This document shows, piece after piece, positions 9,501 through 18,420 of a stretch of DNA of 64,000 nucleotides. Source of the DNA: Prevotella sp. UBA2444. GTDB taxonomy: Bacteria > Bacteroidota > Bacteroidia > Bacteroidales > Bacteroidaceae. The position numbers and the translations under genes are program-made. Each line of letters begins with the position of its first letter. Position 1 is the stretch's first letter. The notes under the pieces are model-generated. The model was not told the origin of the DNA, made no database searches, and saw only the letters and a list, made by a program, of their open reading frames with translations. The stretch lies in the NCBI GenBank assembly GCA_002342665.1, contig DDQK01000035.1, positions 377 through 64,376 of the forward strand. The letters run 5' to 3'.

Positions 9501-10340
9501 GGTGCCGAAGCGGCTGGTCTTCAGCGACACCTTGGTCGGGGTGAATGTCAGGCCGTAGTTGGGCTGGATGAGGAAGCGGATGGCATTGCTCTCATCGGCA
9601 GCGGTGCCGCCCTCGCTCTCGTTCTGCTGGGTGAGGGGCATGAACTGCGTCTGGTCTACGCCGGCCACGGTGTTCTTGCCGAAGAGCGTCAGGTTGTCGC
9701 CGTAGGTCACCTTGCTGGTGATGAAGTAGGCGTTGCTGAACTCAGCCTTCTGCTCCTCGGTGCCGAGGTTGAAGGCGAAGGTCGCCGTTGCAGGCTCCTT
9801 GTCGAGGGTGGCAAGCTGCTTCTCGGGCACTTTGTTCACGGCTACGAAGGGGCAGTAGTCCATGCCGGTGATGGTGAGCGTGGTGGCCTCGCCGTCGTAG
9901 CGGATCACATTGACGTTCTTGGGGTCGTTCTTCCAGCAGGCAGGGGCTTCGGGTGTCACGGTGGCCACCTCCTTGCCATCGGCGTCGGTCACGACGATGG
10001 CTTTCTTGCTGTAGGTACACTGTCCCACGGTGATGTCCACGCTGCCGCTGACGGGCACCACCACCTTCAGGGCAGTGCAGCCGTGCTCACTGTGGTACTT
10101 GCCACTGATGGTGGCCACGGCGCTGGCGTCGTCGGCGGCCACGCGGCTCACCGTGCCGTCGTCGGCCACGGCCACGCCGAAGCTGACCTCTGTACCTTGC
10201 TTTTGTTCTTCACTTGTCAACAGCGTTCCTTCCTGGTTGTTGACGATGGCACTGAAGTCCTTGAAGTCTGCTGCCTGGCTCACGACCGAGAGCAACAGCA
10301 TCAGGCACAGCGTGCCGAGTCTTTTTAATTGTTTTACCAT
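6564..10340 (-). CDS. Secreted multidomain pectin methylesterase (CE8)
   Basis: This 1258-residue protein has a signal peptide (cut near SQAADF) and a pectinesterase CE8 right-handed beta-helix at about residues 665-985. The catalytic signatures are present: Asp805 in YQDTYYS, Asp828 in GTVDFICGG and Arg890 in LGRTW. It would remove methyl esters from homogalacturonan so that the neighbouring lyase and GH28 can act. Before the enzyme lie two related beta-sandwich modules (about 95-165 and 560-650, sharing the pattern TDADGKEVATV/TDASGKEIGKI) and a stretch like a Listeria-Bacteroides repeat (about 450-530). The protein ends in YNLQGQRVAAPTKGLYI plus NNKKVIIK, a tail shared with two other proteins of this window and resembling a surface-sorting signal. 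It is several times longer than a single-domain CE8 enzyme. The PL1 gene ends 34 nt upstream. Confidence 0.92.
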   Translation of the reverse strand: MVKQLKRLGTLCLMLLLSVVSQAADFKDFSAIVNNQEGTLLTSEEQKQGTEVSFGVAVADDGTVSRVAADDASAVATISGKYHSEHGCTALKVVVPVSGSVDITVGQCTYSKKAIVVTDADGKEVATVTPEAPACWKNDPKNVNVIRYDGEATTLTITGMDYCPFVAVNKVPEKQLATLDKEPATATFAFNLGTEEQKAEFSNAYFITSKVTYGDNLTLFGKNTVAGVDQTQFMPLTQQNESEGGTAADESNAIRFLIQPNYGLTFTPTKVSLKTSRFGTDNGLLDIAWENPDKTTVLLEQGVKPARNNGSPNISEFSYTIEGAKPGEGTCGLLVNLYHLQNGKQIGFADIVIEGTLSGTEKEVPVLATVTINGQEFTAAALFDDAYEVEYELSKKVAMISDKNPVTATAKKGEVGTITYEGDETKCKVTIPMTYGETPVEYVLNIVQKPDFKLTYIDTDKSTVLGEFIREKDEKIGAFDIDFATATAQEGTKVRGWFLKTAGGEKYTAETVVTGDISLYAVATEIETASKSDKYNFDLTDKLFDAADHEAFTPTGEGFYWHDAQHGWAFKTGNKIDLLVGPKATVSVTLCRYGAAEDITITDASGKEIGKIAGKNNDNVDGEIVAFNYEGEGGVITLNLNTSGEMYIHGVKIVNTAEAKFEQQGSWYFVKPGDAKSLIEVLEIVNGANASKDAERSFIYVPDGIYDLNETVKTAISGHNISIIGQSMDKTIIKTAPDKSIEGLGSADMFSASGTNLYMQDITLQNALDYYGALGGGQVGGRAAVIQDRGDRTIFKNVRMLSYQDTYYSSNDAMQSYFENCDVHGTVDFICGGGDVRFQNCTISLEPRNTNGTGGRTVVAPRGTVKFGYVFDGCKVVDLAEGKGDWNLGRTWNNDPITVYLNTTLDENAQKTLVASRWTQKGMNSKDPVVFGEFNTMDAAGNNITPESNVIKSYGGDFQTIFTAEQADDYSYQKMFSANAEKAWNPAALTMQSVAPANLKLDGNTLTWTPANDGTECWAVFQDGQLLGITDSPSYDVENAAGMFEVRGANKMGGLGEAAVTTTVAISNAGYATFYDSENNYQLPSGLKAYVVTDGNISELTYKELDVIPAGTAVMLEAVNKAAGSYELIPTDVAVNYAGPNLLKGSDVATTTTGDIATNLYYKLAYGHSGTAQANAFGWYWGAEDGAAFEIEAHRAWLAIPVLLASTRGYIVGNGTTAITTKVAESQEEAEYYNLQGQRVAAPTKGLYIKNNKKVIIK

Positions 10341-10374
10341 AATGATTTTTGTTTAAGAATAGATGTTGATTATA

Positions 10375-12042
10375 TTACTTAGATTTGGGATAGTATTCGT
10401 CGACCGTACTATCGGCAAAGTTATTGCCGCCCTTCATGATTTCCTCCACCAGGCTGTTGCAATAAACCTCAACATTGGTATAGAAACCAACTTTGTCAAG
10501 GGTATATTCGGCAGCATCATCGGTTGCGGGATCCAGGCCGTTGGCCTTTTCCCATTCGTCGGGCATGCCGTCACCGTCGGTATCGAAACCTTCGGGTCGA
10601 GTGACACTCTCCAGCTCATATCCGCCCTGATCCTTCACGAAGTCGATGATGCCGGGCCGATGGGTAATGGTCTTGCCGTCACCGGTCTTGGTTGCTGTTC
10701 CGGTGTAGGTGGCGGTGCCATCGGCAGCCTCCTGCATGTAGCGGGCGTCAACGGCATCACGATGGAGCGATGCACCAGCGTATTGCAGCACCTGCTGGAA
10801 AGCCATCTGGGCAGAGTGAGTAGTCACCTTACCAGTCTCTACTTCCTTGTCAAGCTTGATGCGAACACAGTCCTCATCCTTACTGTTTTTATAATAGGTA
10901 ACGTTTTCTCCATACAAGTGCTTGACATCGGGGATGCAACGCTCGCCGTCGATGATGTTGGTGCCACCGTCGTAGATGACGCCCTGCCAGTCGTAGTTCT
11001 CGGCCTTATCGCCAGCAGCTGTCACATAGTTGCCATTGATATAGTAACGTGCGCAGTAGCCCATGAAGGGTGAGCCGGATGCGTTGCTGGAGGTGGCTAC
11101 GGAGATTTGTGTGACGCGGGTCTTGTTAGAGGTAGCTGGGCCAGCCTTGTAGTAGTTGTTCACGATGTTGATGTTGCCACCTCCGGTGCCGCCATAGCAA
11201 CCGTTGCCGTTGCCCCAGTTGTACATCACGCAGTTGCGGAAGTCGACAATCTCTGCCTGGATACTGTTGGCATACTTCGTCTTGTCGTAGCCGTTCCAGT
11301 CATAACGGGCTCCACAGAACCGGGGTACGCGGTTCTGCATGTGGGCCAGGAAGTTGTGGTGGAAGGAGGCACCCTTACCGCCCCAGATACCACCGTAGCT
11401 GTGCTCACCCTTGCTGTGTCCGGGATTGGCCAGAGCCTCGCCCAGGGTACACCACTGCATGGTGAAGTGCTGGTTGTCGTAGAACGATGCAATCTCGTCG
11501 ATACTCCAGGAGAAGGAGCAGTGGTCGAGTACGATGCCGTCCTTCTGGCGCTGCCAGGTGGCATCGGCACCATCGTTGACATCTTTTTCCTCGCCGCGAC
11601 GGAAACGGATGAAGCGGATAATGTTGTTGTCGCCGGGCCTGACGGTGCGGTGTCTGACTGTCACCCCGGGAGCGGGTGCTGTCTGTCCCTCAATAGTGGT
11701 GTTGGCACCGATGACGAGGTCTGAATTCAGACTGATGACGCCCGACACATCGAATACCACAATCTTGGCTTTTGATCCGTTGACGGCAGAGCGCAGTGAG
11801 CCTTCACCACTGTCGTTGAGGTTGGTGACGTGACGCACCTCACCACCACGTCCGCCTGTGATGTAGCGTCCGTGTCCCTCGGCACCAGGGAATGCCGGAG
11901 CAACGGTGTCGCTGACGACGGGCGTCTCTTCTTCAGGGTCGCTCGGATTGTAACTTACATTGTCTTCTTTGCTACAGGCCGAAAAGGCTGTAGATGCGGC
12001 AGCTATCAGCAATGCCCACATGAGATTTCGTTTCGTCTTCAT
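10375..12042 (-). CDS. Lipoprotein pectate lyase (PL1 family)
   Basis: The 555-residue product cleaves de-esterified homogalacturonan by beta-elimination. A lipoprotein signal (lipobox FSAC, then SKEDNVS) anchors it to a membrane, probably at the cell surface. The beta-helix opens with FPGAEGHGRYITGGRGGEV and carries the PL1 signatures WGGKGASFHHNFLAHMQNRVPR with R238-V-P-R241 (the family's catalytic arginine region) and ANPGHSKGEHSYGGI. The C-terminus has a calcium-binding acidic motif DTDGDGMPDEW typical of Bacteroidota PL1 proteins. It lies between the GH28 fusion (18 nt upstream) and CE8 (34 nt downstream), clearly in one operon. Family assignment is secure; the product size pattern (for example trisaccharide release) cannot be told. 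Confidence 0.93.
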   Translation of the reverse strand: MKTKRNLMWALLIAAASTAFSACSKEDNVSYNPSDPEEETPVVSDTVAPAFPGAEGHGRYITGGRGGEVRHVTNLNDSGEGSLRSAVNGSKAKIVVFDVSGVISLNSDLVIGANTTIEGQTAPAPGVTVRHRTVRPGDNNIIRFIRFRRGEEKDVNDGADATWQRQKDGIVLDHCSFSWSIDEIASFYDNQHFTMQWCTLGEALANPGHSKGEHSYGGIWGGKGASFHHNFLAHMQNRVPRFCGARYDWNGYDKTKYANSIQAEIVDFRNCVMYNWGNGNGCYGGTGGGNINIVNNYYKAGPATSNKTRVTQISVATSSNASGSPFMGYCARYYINGNYVTAAGDKAENYDWQGVIYDGGTNIIDGERCIPDVKHLYGENVTYYKNSKDEDCVRIKLDKEVETGKVTTHSAQMAFQQVLQYAGASLHRDAVDARYMQEAADGTATYTGTATKTGDGKTITHRPGIIDFVKDQGGYELESVTRPEGFDTDGDGMPDEWEKANGLDPATDDAAEYTLDKVGFYTNVEVYCNSLVEEIMKGGNNFADSTVDEYYPKSK

Positions 12043-12060
12043 TCTTTGAATATTTAAATG

Positions 12061-15000
12061 TTATTGCATTCGTTGTAATCCTTCCCAGCGCACATTCCAG
12101 GTGCCGTCGTTAGGGAAGCCGGGATTGAGCGGCTCACGACAGCCGTCCCAGCCTGCGCACATCATGGCGACTGCTGTAAGCAATGCACCGTTGCCTGGCA
12201 GGTAGATGCGCAGACGGTCTGGTGTCTGGAAGTTATGGCCATTCTTGAGATAGGTATTCTTCTGGGTGTCGATGAGCAGTGCATCGAGGGCGGTCTTGGT
12301 GTCACCCAGACGGGCGGCTGCCATGGCAATCATGCCGTAGTCCCAGCCCCAGGTGGTCTGCCAGTTCCAGTTCTGCATAACCCAGGAAAGGGTCTTCGCC
12401 ATCTTCACCTTATTATATATAGGATAGTAGGGCAGAAGTCCGCAGGCACCGAGCACGGCGGGATGGTCGTTGCGTGTTTTCTCGGCGAAGGTTTCTGTTG
12501 TTATCTTTGCAGAAGCATTTCCTCCAACAGTGTTGAAGGGGTTAAATGATTCTAATTTGTCAACTTTGCCTAAGGGGAGTCCGGCTGTATAGATCCCATT
12601 AGCTTCCGGTAATGTGCTTATCTTCGAAATGATGTCATCCCAGAGAGGTACACGTTCCTTACCCTGACGCTCACGCCATTGTTGGGCGATGCTGAGGCCG
12701 TAACACCAGTATGCCAGTTCGAAGGGCTGATTGTAGCTAATGTCTTTGGTCATGCACTCCTGCATGGCGGTGGCGCCTCGGAGGATGTATTGGACGGCGG
12801 AACTGCCGCTGTTTACTTTGCTGGGGGTGACGAAGTCGGCCATAAACTCGGCGGTGGCTTCCACTTGTTCGGCGTATTTCTTCAGGGTTTCTGAGGATGG
12901 ATTGGCTCGGTACATCTCCTCGGCGAGGTAGATGTAGTGAGGCTGTTGCCAGATAAGGAATGAGCCGGTATTGGATGGTGCCTCGCCAGCCCAGGGGTCG
13001 GTCATCTTCATCCAGCGTACGCCCTTGAAACCCTGTCGCTCTGCTATTTTGCGGGCTACGGGATATGCCTTGGTGTTGTACCAGTCGAGCATTTGGGCTA
13101 TGACTTCAGGACGGTTCCACAGGGCGAAGTCTACGGCGTGCCACCATGTCATCTCGAGGTGTGGACGACCAAACCAACTGTTATAGGTAAGTCCAGTCTC
13201 CTGTGGGGGCATGGCATTGGCGCAGTTAATCTGAGTGAGGTATTGGGAGAGGACGACGCGGCGCTCCAGTTCCTTGGCGCGTGGGTCGGTGCAGTGGGAG
13301 AAGTCGACGATGGCTCCTTCGCGCCACCAACGGCTCCAGTGACGGAGGGTGGCCTTGTGGTATTGGTCGTATTCGAAGCGGGGAGAGGCATTTCCGGATA
13401 ATTCGGATAATCCTGGGAGGTACTCGGCGGAAATGGTGAGGACATCGTCGGTAGTGGTGAGGGTAAAGTGGTGAGGAGCGATTTCCTGAATGGAGGCATT
13501 GCCTTCCCATTGCAGGAGAACGCTGTATCGGGTGCTGTCGAGCGTGCGCTCTATCAGTGCAGAATGGTCGTCTTGGGAGATGATGCGTGACTGGTGGCGC
13601 TCGGGCTTTTTCCAGTCGTTGGCATCGTCGGCGTGTTTTCCGGTGGGGTAGGAGAAGCGGATGTTGACCGCTGCTTTCCCTTCTGCTAAAAGGTCGGTCT
13701 TGATGCGGGCATACAGGGCATCCTTAGCTGGATGTACGCCAGTGCTGACTTCGACGGGCGTGCCGCCGATTCTGTATGATGATTCTATTTCGCCGTCCCA
13801 GAGCTTCAGCTCCTGACGGATGTTGGTGATGGCTGACAGGGGGAGTTCCTGCCCCTCTGTATCCTTGAATGTGAGGCCGATGGTGCCGAGGTTGAGGCGG
13901 TGAGGATTGACACGGAAATACTCGGTGGCCTCCTTGTGGCGGCCATCCTCTGCCTTCTTAAACTCAACGGCATACACCTCCTGATGGCCGTGCCCCAGGT
14001 CGAAGGCTTTCTCGCTTTCCGACGCCGTCAGGTGGCTGGTGTTTTCGAACTTGTGCCATCCCCAGTCGGACATGGCGTTCAGAGGCACACCTGCCTCATA
14101 ATCAAAAGGGAACGACTGCAGGCCGGTAACGTCGACCGTCGTTGCAAAGTGTCCGTTGCCCACCGTCAGCGAGGCCAGAGGGTCGGCCTCGCTGATGACT
14201 GGGTTATTACGGTTCACGACGGACTGCCTGTCGATGGCAGCCGTCGTGTTCTCTGTATCATAGCCTAATGCTTCCATTTCGAGCGATGCCCAGATGAAGG
14301 GGCCTACACCCTTGGCATCGTTGTCGCGGACGGGTTCCGAGAGGTAGTAGTCGTAGCCTCCGTCGCGCCTCTTGTTCTCCTTGACGCTGCCCTTTGGATT
14401 GATCTTCTTCATGGCAGCCTCTACTTCTGGCGTGGCTGCCGGGCCAAGACCTGCCACGGCACAGCAGTTGGTCAGCGAGATGGTCTTGTCTGCATTCACG
14501 CGGATGAAGTTGTTGATGATTCCTTTGTAGGCCTTGATGCCTGCATCGCGGTATTTCGTGCCTACATATCCTTTGCGGTATGCTTTCAGCAGAGCATAGG
14601 TGAACATAGCGGTGCAGGTACTCTCCAAGTAGTTGCCTTTGCGTTCAGGAGAGTCCATCACCTGATACCAGGTGCCAGTCTGCTTGTCCTGCCATTTGAG
14701 AATGGCATCGAAATCCTTCACCAGCAGGTCGATGACCTCACTGCGGCGGGCATAGTCCTCAGGCAGGGCGTCGAGCACCTCGATGAGTGCCATCGTATAC
14801 CAACCCTGGGCACGGCCCCAGCAGTGCTGGGAGAGTCCTGTCTCCTTATCTGCCCAGAAAGTCTTACGTGTCTCGTCATAGGCATGACGGTTAAGTTCTG
14901 TCTTGGGGTCGAGGGTGCGCTCATAGGTGGTCTTCAACTGATTGACGGCATCGTCATAGACGGCGGTGATGTCTTTTGCCTTCTTGATCGTAATGGGAGC

Positions 15001-16878
15001 CGTCAGGCAGCGGTAGGGTAGTCCCATGAAGATACCGTCGAGCCACACTTGATAGGCGTAGATGGCCTTATGCCAGAATACCTTGTCGGCAATGGTACGA
15101 GGCTGGTTCTGCAGTTGTTTCATCATTGTCTTCATGGCCAGCAAGTTCTTCTGCTCAGGCCAGTTCTGGTACATACGGGTCACAAAGTGTCCTGTGCGGA
15201 TGTTGTCGAGGTTGTAGTCAAGGATATTATAGCCTCGGATATCGCCCTTGGCGTTGATCATCGTGTCGGTGTATTCCTTGCAGTAGTTCAGGATGGCATC
15301 GCCACCGTACTTCAGATAGGTGTCGAGCATACCTTCCAGTTCGATACCCATCACGTAGCTCCATTTGGGGTTTGACGAGAAATCGAGCAGATAGGACTTA
15401 GGCACGCGTTTCATCTCCGAATAGGTGAGCCACTCCGAATAGTGCTTGTAAGGCATTTCTGTCAGAGCGAGTGAGCCGTTGACGAAGAGGTCTTCGAAGG
15501 TAATGTTGCGTGTCTTTCCTGAACGGAAATTACCACTTTGCACACCATTGAACTTACAGTTCTTCACCTTGACATCGTAGACGTAGGTATCCTCGTCGAG
15601 GCCGATGATCTGTACGCCGTACTTCGACTTCTCACTCGTCACGTTCTCCATATAGATATTCCGTACGATCGGGTAGTTCCCGCGGCAGCAGATTTCATTG
15701 TGCTCGTAGTCGAGATTGATCTTCAGTACGCTCTCCTTGCAGACACCAACCTTCACATCCTTCATGTTGATGTTCTCAATGATGCCTCCACGACAGGAGT
15801 TTGTCTTGATGCGCAGCACACGCTCCAACTCCGGTGAGTCCATCACGCAGTCGTGGGCATAAACGTTCTGGCAGCCTCCGGAAATCTCAGAGCCGATGAC
15901 CACGCCACCGTGGCCGTTCTTCATCTCGCAGCGACGGATGATAATATTCTTAGAAGGCATGTTACGCTCGCGTCCGTCACGGTTACGTCCGCTCTTGATG
16001 GCGATACAGTCATCGCCTGTATTGAAGAAACAGTCCTCAATCAGCACACGGTCGCAGCATTCCGGATCGCAGCCGTCGCCATTGGGACCGTCGTTGATCA
16101 TCTTCACACGTCGCACTGTGATATCCGTCGAATGCAGGGGGTGAATCACCCAGAAGGGGGAACGCAACAGGGTGACATCTTCCAAGAGAATGCCCTCGCA
16201 TTTGTTGAAGCTGACAAGTTGCGGGCGAAGTCCGTCTTTCGCAGTGAACACACGCTCTGGTGAACGCTCGCCCTTCTCGTTATACATCGGGATGCCGTCC
16301 TCACCGTTCTTCAGCAGCCGGGCACGTGAGCCGTTGCGCTGGCTGATCATCCCTTCCTTCCATCCGAAACGGGGATTGCCGTTCCAGGGCCACCAGGTGT
16401 CGTTGGTACCACCGCCGTCGATGGTACCCTTGCCGGTGATAGCGATATCCTTGGCTTTGTAGGCATAGACGCATGGCGAGAGGTTGAAGCACTCCAAACC
16501 CTCCCATGATGTCTCGACAATGGGATAGAGCTCTGGCTCGAAGACAAACTCCAGAACGGCTCCTTCCTGCACCTCCAGGTTAACACCGCTCTTCAGTGTG
16601 ATGGCGCCTGTGAGGAACTTCTGACCAGCAGGAACCACCACGCGGCCTCCGCCCTTCTTTGAACACTGGTCGATAGCCTTTTGGATGGCCTTTTGGTTCT
16701 TAGCAGCCGTTGCATCGGTCTTTGCACCGTACTTGGTGATGAGAAACTCTTTGTCCGCGAATTGTGGTAGGCGGATGCTCTGCTCAATCTGCTTGTACTC
16801 CTCTTCATTCCAACCTTGGGCAACTGCCAGTTGGGGAGCAAGCAGACATAGCATCAGTAATGGGAAAAACTTCTTCAT
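12061..16878 (-). CDS. Three-module pectinase: GH28 + GH105 + six-hairpin glycosidase-like domain
   Basis: The ATG at 16878 is preferred to the one at 16917 because it opens a proper signal peptide (MKKFFPLLMLCLLAPQLAVAQG) and leaves room for a leader after the promoter; the product has 1605 residues. Residues about 30-470 are a GH28 polygalacturonase with all catalytic signatures: N266-x-D268, D289-D290, G322-H323-G324 and R356-I-K358. Residues about 490-900 are a GH105 unsaturated uronyl hydrolase, with Asp614 in VWLDGIF and the motif WGRAQGWYTMALIEVL. Residues about 915-1605 form an N-terminal beta-sandwich plus (alpha/alpha)6 region (SLTVGNGHFATTVDV; YNSWFGRPHLEMTWWHAVDF) like clan members of the GH65/GH95 type; I cannot name the family. 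The chain joins backbone cleavage, removal of unsaturated ends and probably a side-chain activity. It is first in the operon. Confidence 0.9.
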   Translation of the reverse strand: MKKFFPLLMLCLLAPQLAVAQGWNEEEYKQIEQSIRLPQFADKEFLITKYGAKTDATAAKNQKAIQKAIDQCSKKGGGRVVVPAGQKFLTGAITLKSGVNLEVQEGAVLEFVFEPELYPIVETSWEGLECFNLSPCVYAYKAKDIAITGKGTIDGGGTNDTWWPWNGNPRFGWKEGMISQRNGSRARLLKNGEDGIPMYNEKGERSPERVFTAKDGLRPQLVSFNKCEGILLEDVTLLRSPFWVIHPLHSTDITVRRVKMINDGPNGDGCDPECCDRVLIEDCFFNTGDDCIAIKSGRNRDGRERNMPSKNIIIRRCEMKNGHGGVVIGSEISGGCQNVYAHDCVMDSPELERVLRIKTNSCRGGIIENINMKDVKVGVCKESVLKINLDYEHNEICCRGNYPIVRNIYMENVTSEKSKYGVQIIGLDEDTYVYDVKVKNCKFNGVQSGNFRSGKTRNITFEDLFVNGSLALTEMPYKHYSEWLTYSEMKRVPKSYLLDFSSNPKWSYVMGIELEGMLDTYLKYGGDAILNYCKEYTDTMINAKGDIRGYNILDYNLDNIRTGHFVTRMYQNWPEQKNLLAMKTMMKQLQNQPRTIADKVFWHKAIYAYQVWLDGIFMGLPYRCLTAPITIKKAKDITAVYDDAVNQLKTTYERTLDPKTELNRHAYDETRKTFWADKETGLSQHCWGRAQGWYTMALIEVLDALPEDYARRSEVIDLLVKDFDAILKWQDKQTGTWYQVMDSPERKGNYLESTCTAMFTYALLKAYRKGYVGTKYRDAGIKAYKGIINNFIRVNADKTISLTNCCAVAGLGPAATPEVEAAMKKINPKGSVKENKRRDGGYDYYLSEPVRDNDAKGVGPFIWASLEMEALGYDTENTTAAIDRQSVVNRNNPVISEADPLASLTVGNGHFATTVDVTGLQSFPFDYEAGVPLNAMSDWGWHKFENTSHLTASESEKAFDLGHGHQEVYAVEFKKAEDGRHKEATEYFRVNPHRLNLGTIGLTFKDTEGQELPLSAITNIRQELKLWDGEIESSYRIGGTPVEVSTGVHPAKDALYARIKTDLLAEGKAAVNIRFSYPTGKHADDANDWKKPERHQSRIISQDDHSALIERTLDSTRYSVLLQWEGNASIQEIAPHHFTLTTTDDVLTISAEYLPGLSELSGNASPRFEYDQYHKATLRHWSRWWREGAIVDFSHCTDPRAKELERRVVLSQYLTQINCANAMPPQETGLTYNSWFGRPHLEMTWWHAVDFALWNRPEVIAQMLDWYNTKAYPVARKIAERQGFKGVRWMKMTDPWAGEAPSNTGSFLIWQQPHYIYLAEEMYRANPSSETLKKYAEQVEATAEFMADFVTPSKVNSGSSAVQYILRGATAMQECMTKDISYNQPFELAYWCYGLSIAQQWRERQGKERVPLWDDIISKISTLPEANGIYTAGLPLGKVDKLESFNPFNTVGGNASAKITTETFAEKTRNDHPAVLGACGLLPYYPIYNKVKMAKTLSWVMQNWNWQTTWGWDYGMIAMAAARLGDTKTALDALLIDTQKNTYLKNGHNFQTPDRLRIYLPGNGALLTAVAMMCAGWDGCREPLNPGFPNDGTWNVRWEGLQRMQ

Positions 16879-16928
16879 AAATTGATACATTTCTAAATGC
16901 TTTAGTCCGTAGTTCACGATTTGCTCTG

Positions 16929-16936
16929 CAAAGATA
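16929..16936 (-). promoter_or_regulatory. -7 box of the GH28/PL1/CE8 operon
   Basis: TATCTTTG on the minus strand lies about 50 nt before the chosen GH28 start and after the trpA stop, so the pectinase operon can be transcribed independently of the trp operon. No TTTG is found at -33, as for susC. Confidence 0.55.
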
Positions 16937-16975
16937 CGAGAAAAAAGTGAGACTACGAACTAAAATAGGAAAAAA

Positions 16976-16991
16976 ATAACGTAAACGTTAT
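16976..16991 (-). promoter_or_regulatory. Inverted repeat overlapping the trpA stop: operator copy 2 or weak terminator
   Basis: The arms ATAACGT and ACGTTAT flank a 2-nt centre and contain the 11-mer ACGTAAACGTT seen upstream of susC. On the minus strand the palindrome is followed by seven U, so it could instead be a weak AT-rich terminator for the trp operon. It includes the trpA stop codon. Both readings are possible. Confidence 0.4.
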
Positions 16992-17767
16992 CTTTTCAGG
17001 ACGTCGAAGAGTTTATCGAGTGCCTCGTCAGCATTTTTACTCTCATTGAGCAGCGTAACGAATTTCGAACCAATGATGGCGCCGGCAGCATTCTGTTGGG
17101 CAGCCTCCAGGGTTTGTTTGTTACTGATGCCAAAGCCAATCATACGGGGATTGCGCAGGTCCATCTGGTTGATGCGGCGGAAATACTCCTGCTTGGCATC
17201 GTCAAATGAATTCTGTGCTCCAGTGATAGCTGCCGAACTGACCATATAGATGAATCCATCAGTGTTGTCGTCGATGAAGCGGATGCGGTCTTCTGAGGTC
17301 TCAGGTGTAATGAGCATAATCACTCTCAAGTCGTACTTGTCGGCGATGGGCTTTACTGTGTCTTGGTAGTCCTTGAAGGGCAGGTCTGGGATGATCATTC
17401 CGCTCACGCCACTCTCCACACAACTTTGGCAGAATGCTTCGATACCGTAGTGTAGGATCGGATTCAGATAGCCCATCAGTATCAGTGGTATCTGTACGTC
17501 ATTTTTGATAGCCTTCAGTTGCTTGAAGAGGGTCTTGAGGTTCATGCCGTTCTTGAGGGCCTGAGTGGCGGCACTCTGGATGACGGGGCCGTCGGCAAGT
17601 GGATCGCTGAAGGGGATGCCCACCTCAATCATCGCTATGCCCCGGCGCTGCATGGTCAGAATGACATCACCTGTGCCTTCCAGAGTGGGACTGCCAGCAC
17701 AGAAATAGAGTGACAGTAGTTTCTTGTCTTTGCTCTCTGCAAATAGTTCGTTGATTTTGTTTCCCAT
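16988..17767 (-). CDS. trpA: Tryptophan synthase alpha subunit
   Basis: The 259-residue protein splits indole-3-glycerol phosphate to indole and glyceraldehyde-3-phosphate and passes indole to TrpB. The catalytic Glu lies in [16 protein letters not shown], and the phosphate-binding end of the TIM barrel is seen in IGFGISNKQ and [11 protein letters not shown]. Length is normal. It is the last trp gene, 5 nt after trpF, and its stop codon is inside the palindrome 16976-16991. In this phylum trpB stands first and trpA last, so the two subunits are not adjacent. Regulation is by the attenuator in front of trpB. Confidence 0.97.
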   Translation of the reverse strand: MGNKINELFAESKDKKLLSLYFCAGSPTLEGTGDVILTMQRRGIAMIEVGIPFSDPLADGPVIQSAATQALKNGMNLKTLFKQLKAIKNDVQIPLILMGYLNPILHYGIEAFCQSCVESGVSGMIIPDLPFKDYQDTVKPIADKYDLRVIMLITPETSEDRIRFIDDNTDGFIYMVSSAAITGAQNSFDDAKQEYFRRINQMDLRNPRMIGFGISNKQTLEAAQQNAAGAIIGSKFVTLLNESKNADEALDKLFDVLKR

Positions 17768-17772
17768 ATCCT

Positions 17773-18420
17773 TTAGTTGTTTCTTATCTGTTTAATGAAT
17801 ATTTTTAGCTTGTCTGTATCTTTCAGCCCGGGTTCCAGCTCAAAACGGCTGTTGAGGTCGATGCCGATGCATGATGTGTGATGAAAAGATCTTACGTGCT
17901 CGACATCGTTCGGACCAATGCCACCACTTAGCAGAAATGGGGTGGAGCCGTGATAGTGATCGAGTATAGACCAGTCGAACTGTTCGCCATTGCCGCCAAC
18001 CATCTTCCCTTTGGTGTCGAAGAGAAAGAAGTCGACGATGCCTTCGTAGGGCTTCGTCTTTTCAAGGTCTTCTACTGTGGCAATGTTGAAGGCCTTGATA
18101 AAGCGAGGGGCTGCGATGCTGTCGCAGTTTGCGGAACAGAGGGAGCGGAGGTGCTGAATGAATTCTGGCGACTCCTGGCCGTGCAGTTGGATGAGGTCGA
18201 GGGAATACTCCCTTGCGAAGGCAATGATGGTGTCAGGACTTTCATCGACGAAAACGCCTACACGTTTGCATGCTTCAGGAAGGTATGGCGGAATTTTGCT
18301 GACATTCCTCTTGCTTTTCCCCCAGAAGATAAAACCCATCCAGTCGGGGCCCAGTGCCTCCACTTCACGGATGTTTTCCGCTTCTCGCATTCCGCATACC
18401 TTGATTAATTCACAATTCAT
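17773..18420 (-). CDS. trpF: Phosphoribosylanthranilate isomerase
   Basis: The 215-residue TIM-barrel enzyme converts phosphoribosylanthranilate to its 1-deoxyribulose form. The start region IKVCGMR holds the catalytic Cys; the general-acid region reads [11 protein letters not shown], and [12 protein letters not shown] is the phosphate/acid strand at the end. The ATG overlaps the trpC stop by 4 nt, indicating translational coupling. The first five residues (MNCEL) are written by two TGA-bearing heptads (TTATGAA, TTGTGAA) around the start codon, so this extension to the usual MIKVCG start seems to derive from a heptad spacer. Otherwise length and motifs are normal. Confidence 0.95.
   Translation of the reverse strand: MNCELIKVCGMREAENIREVEALGPDWMGFIFWGKSKRNVSKIPPYLPEACKRVGVFVDESPDTIIAFAREYSLDLIQLHGQESPEFIQHLRSLCSANCDSIAAPRFIKAFNIATVEDLEKTKPYEGIVDFFLFDTKGKMVGGNGEQFDWSILDHYHGSTPFLLSGGIGPNDVEHVRSFHHTSCIGIDLNSRFELEPGLKDTDKLKIFIKQIRNN

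Noticed and set aside
8184..10328. Long plus-strand frames (8184-9161, 9216-10328) opposite the CE8 gene
   Set aside because: Low-complexity Val/Gly/Asp/Leu composition mirrors the repeats of the CE8 protein on the other strand; no start signal.
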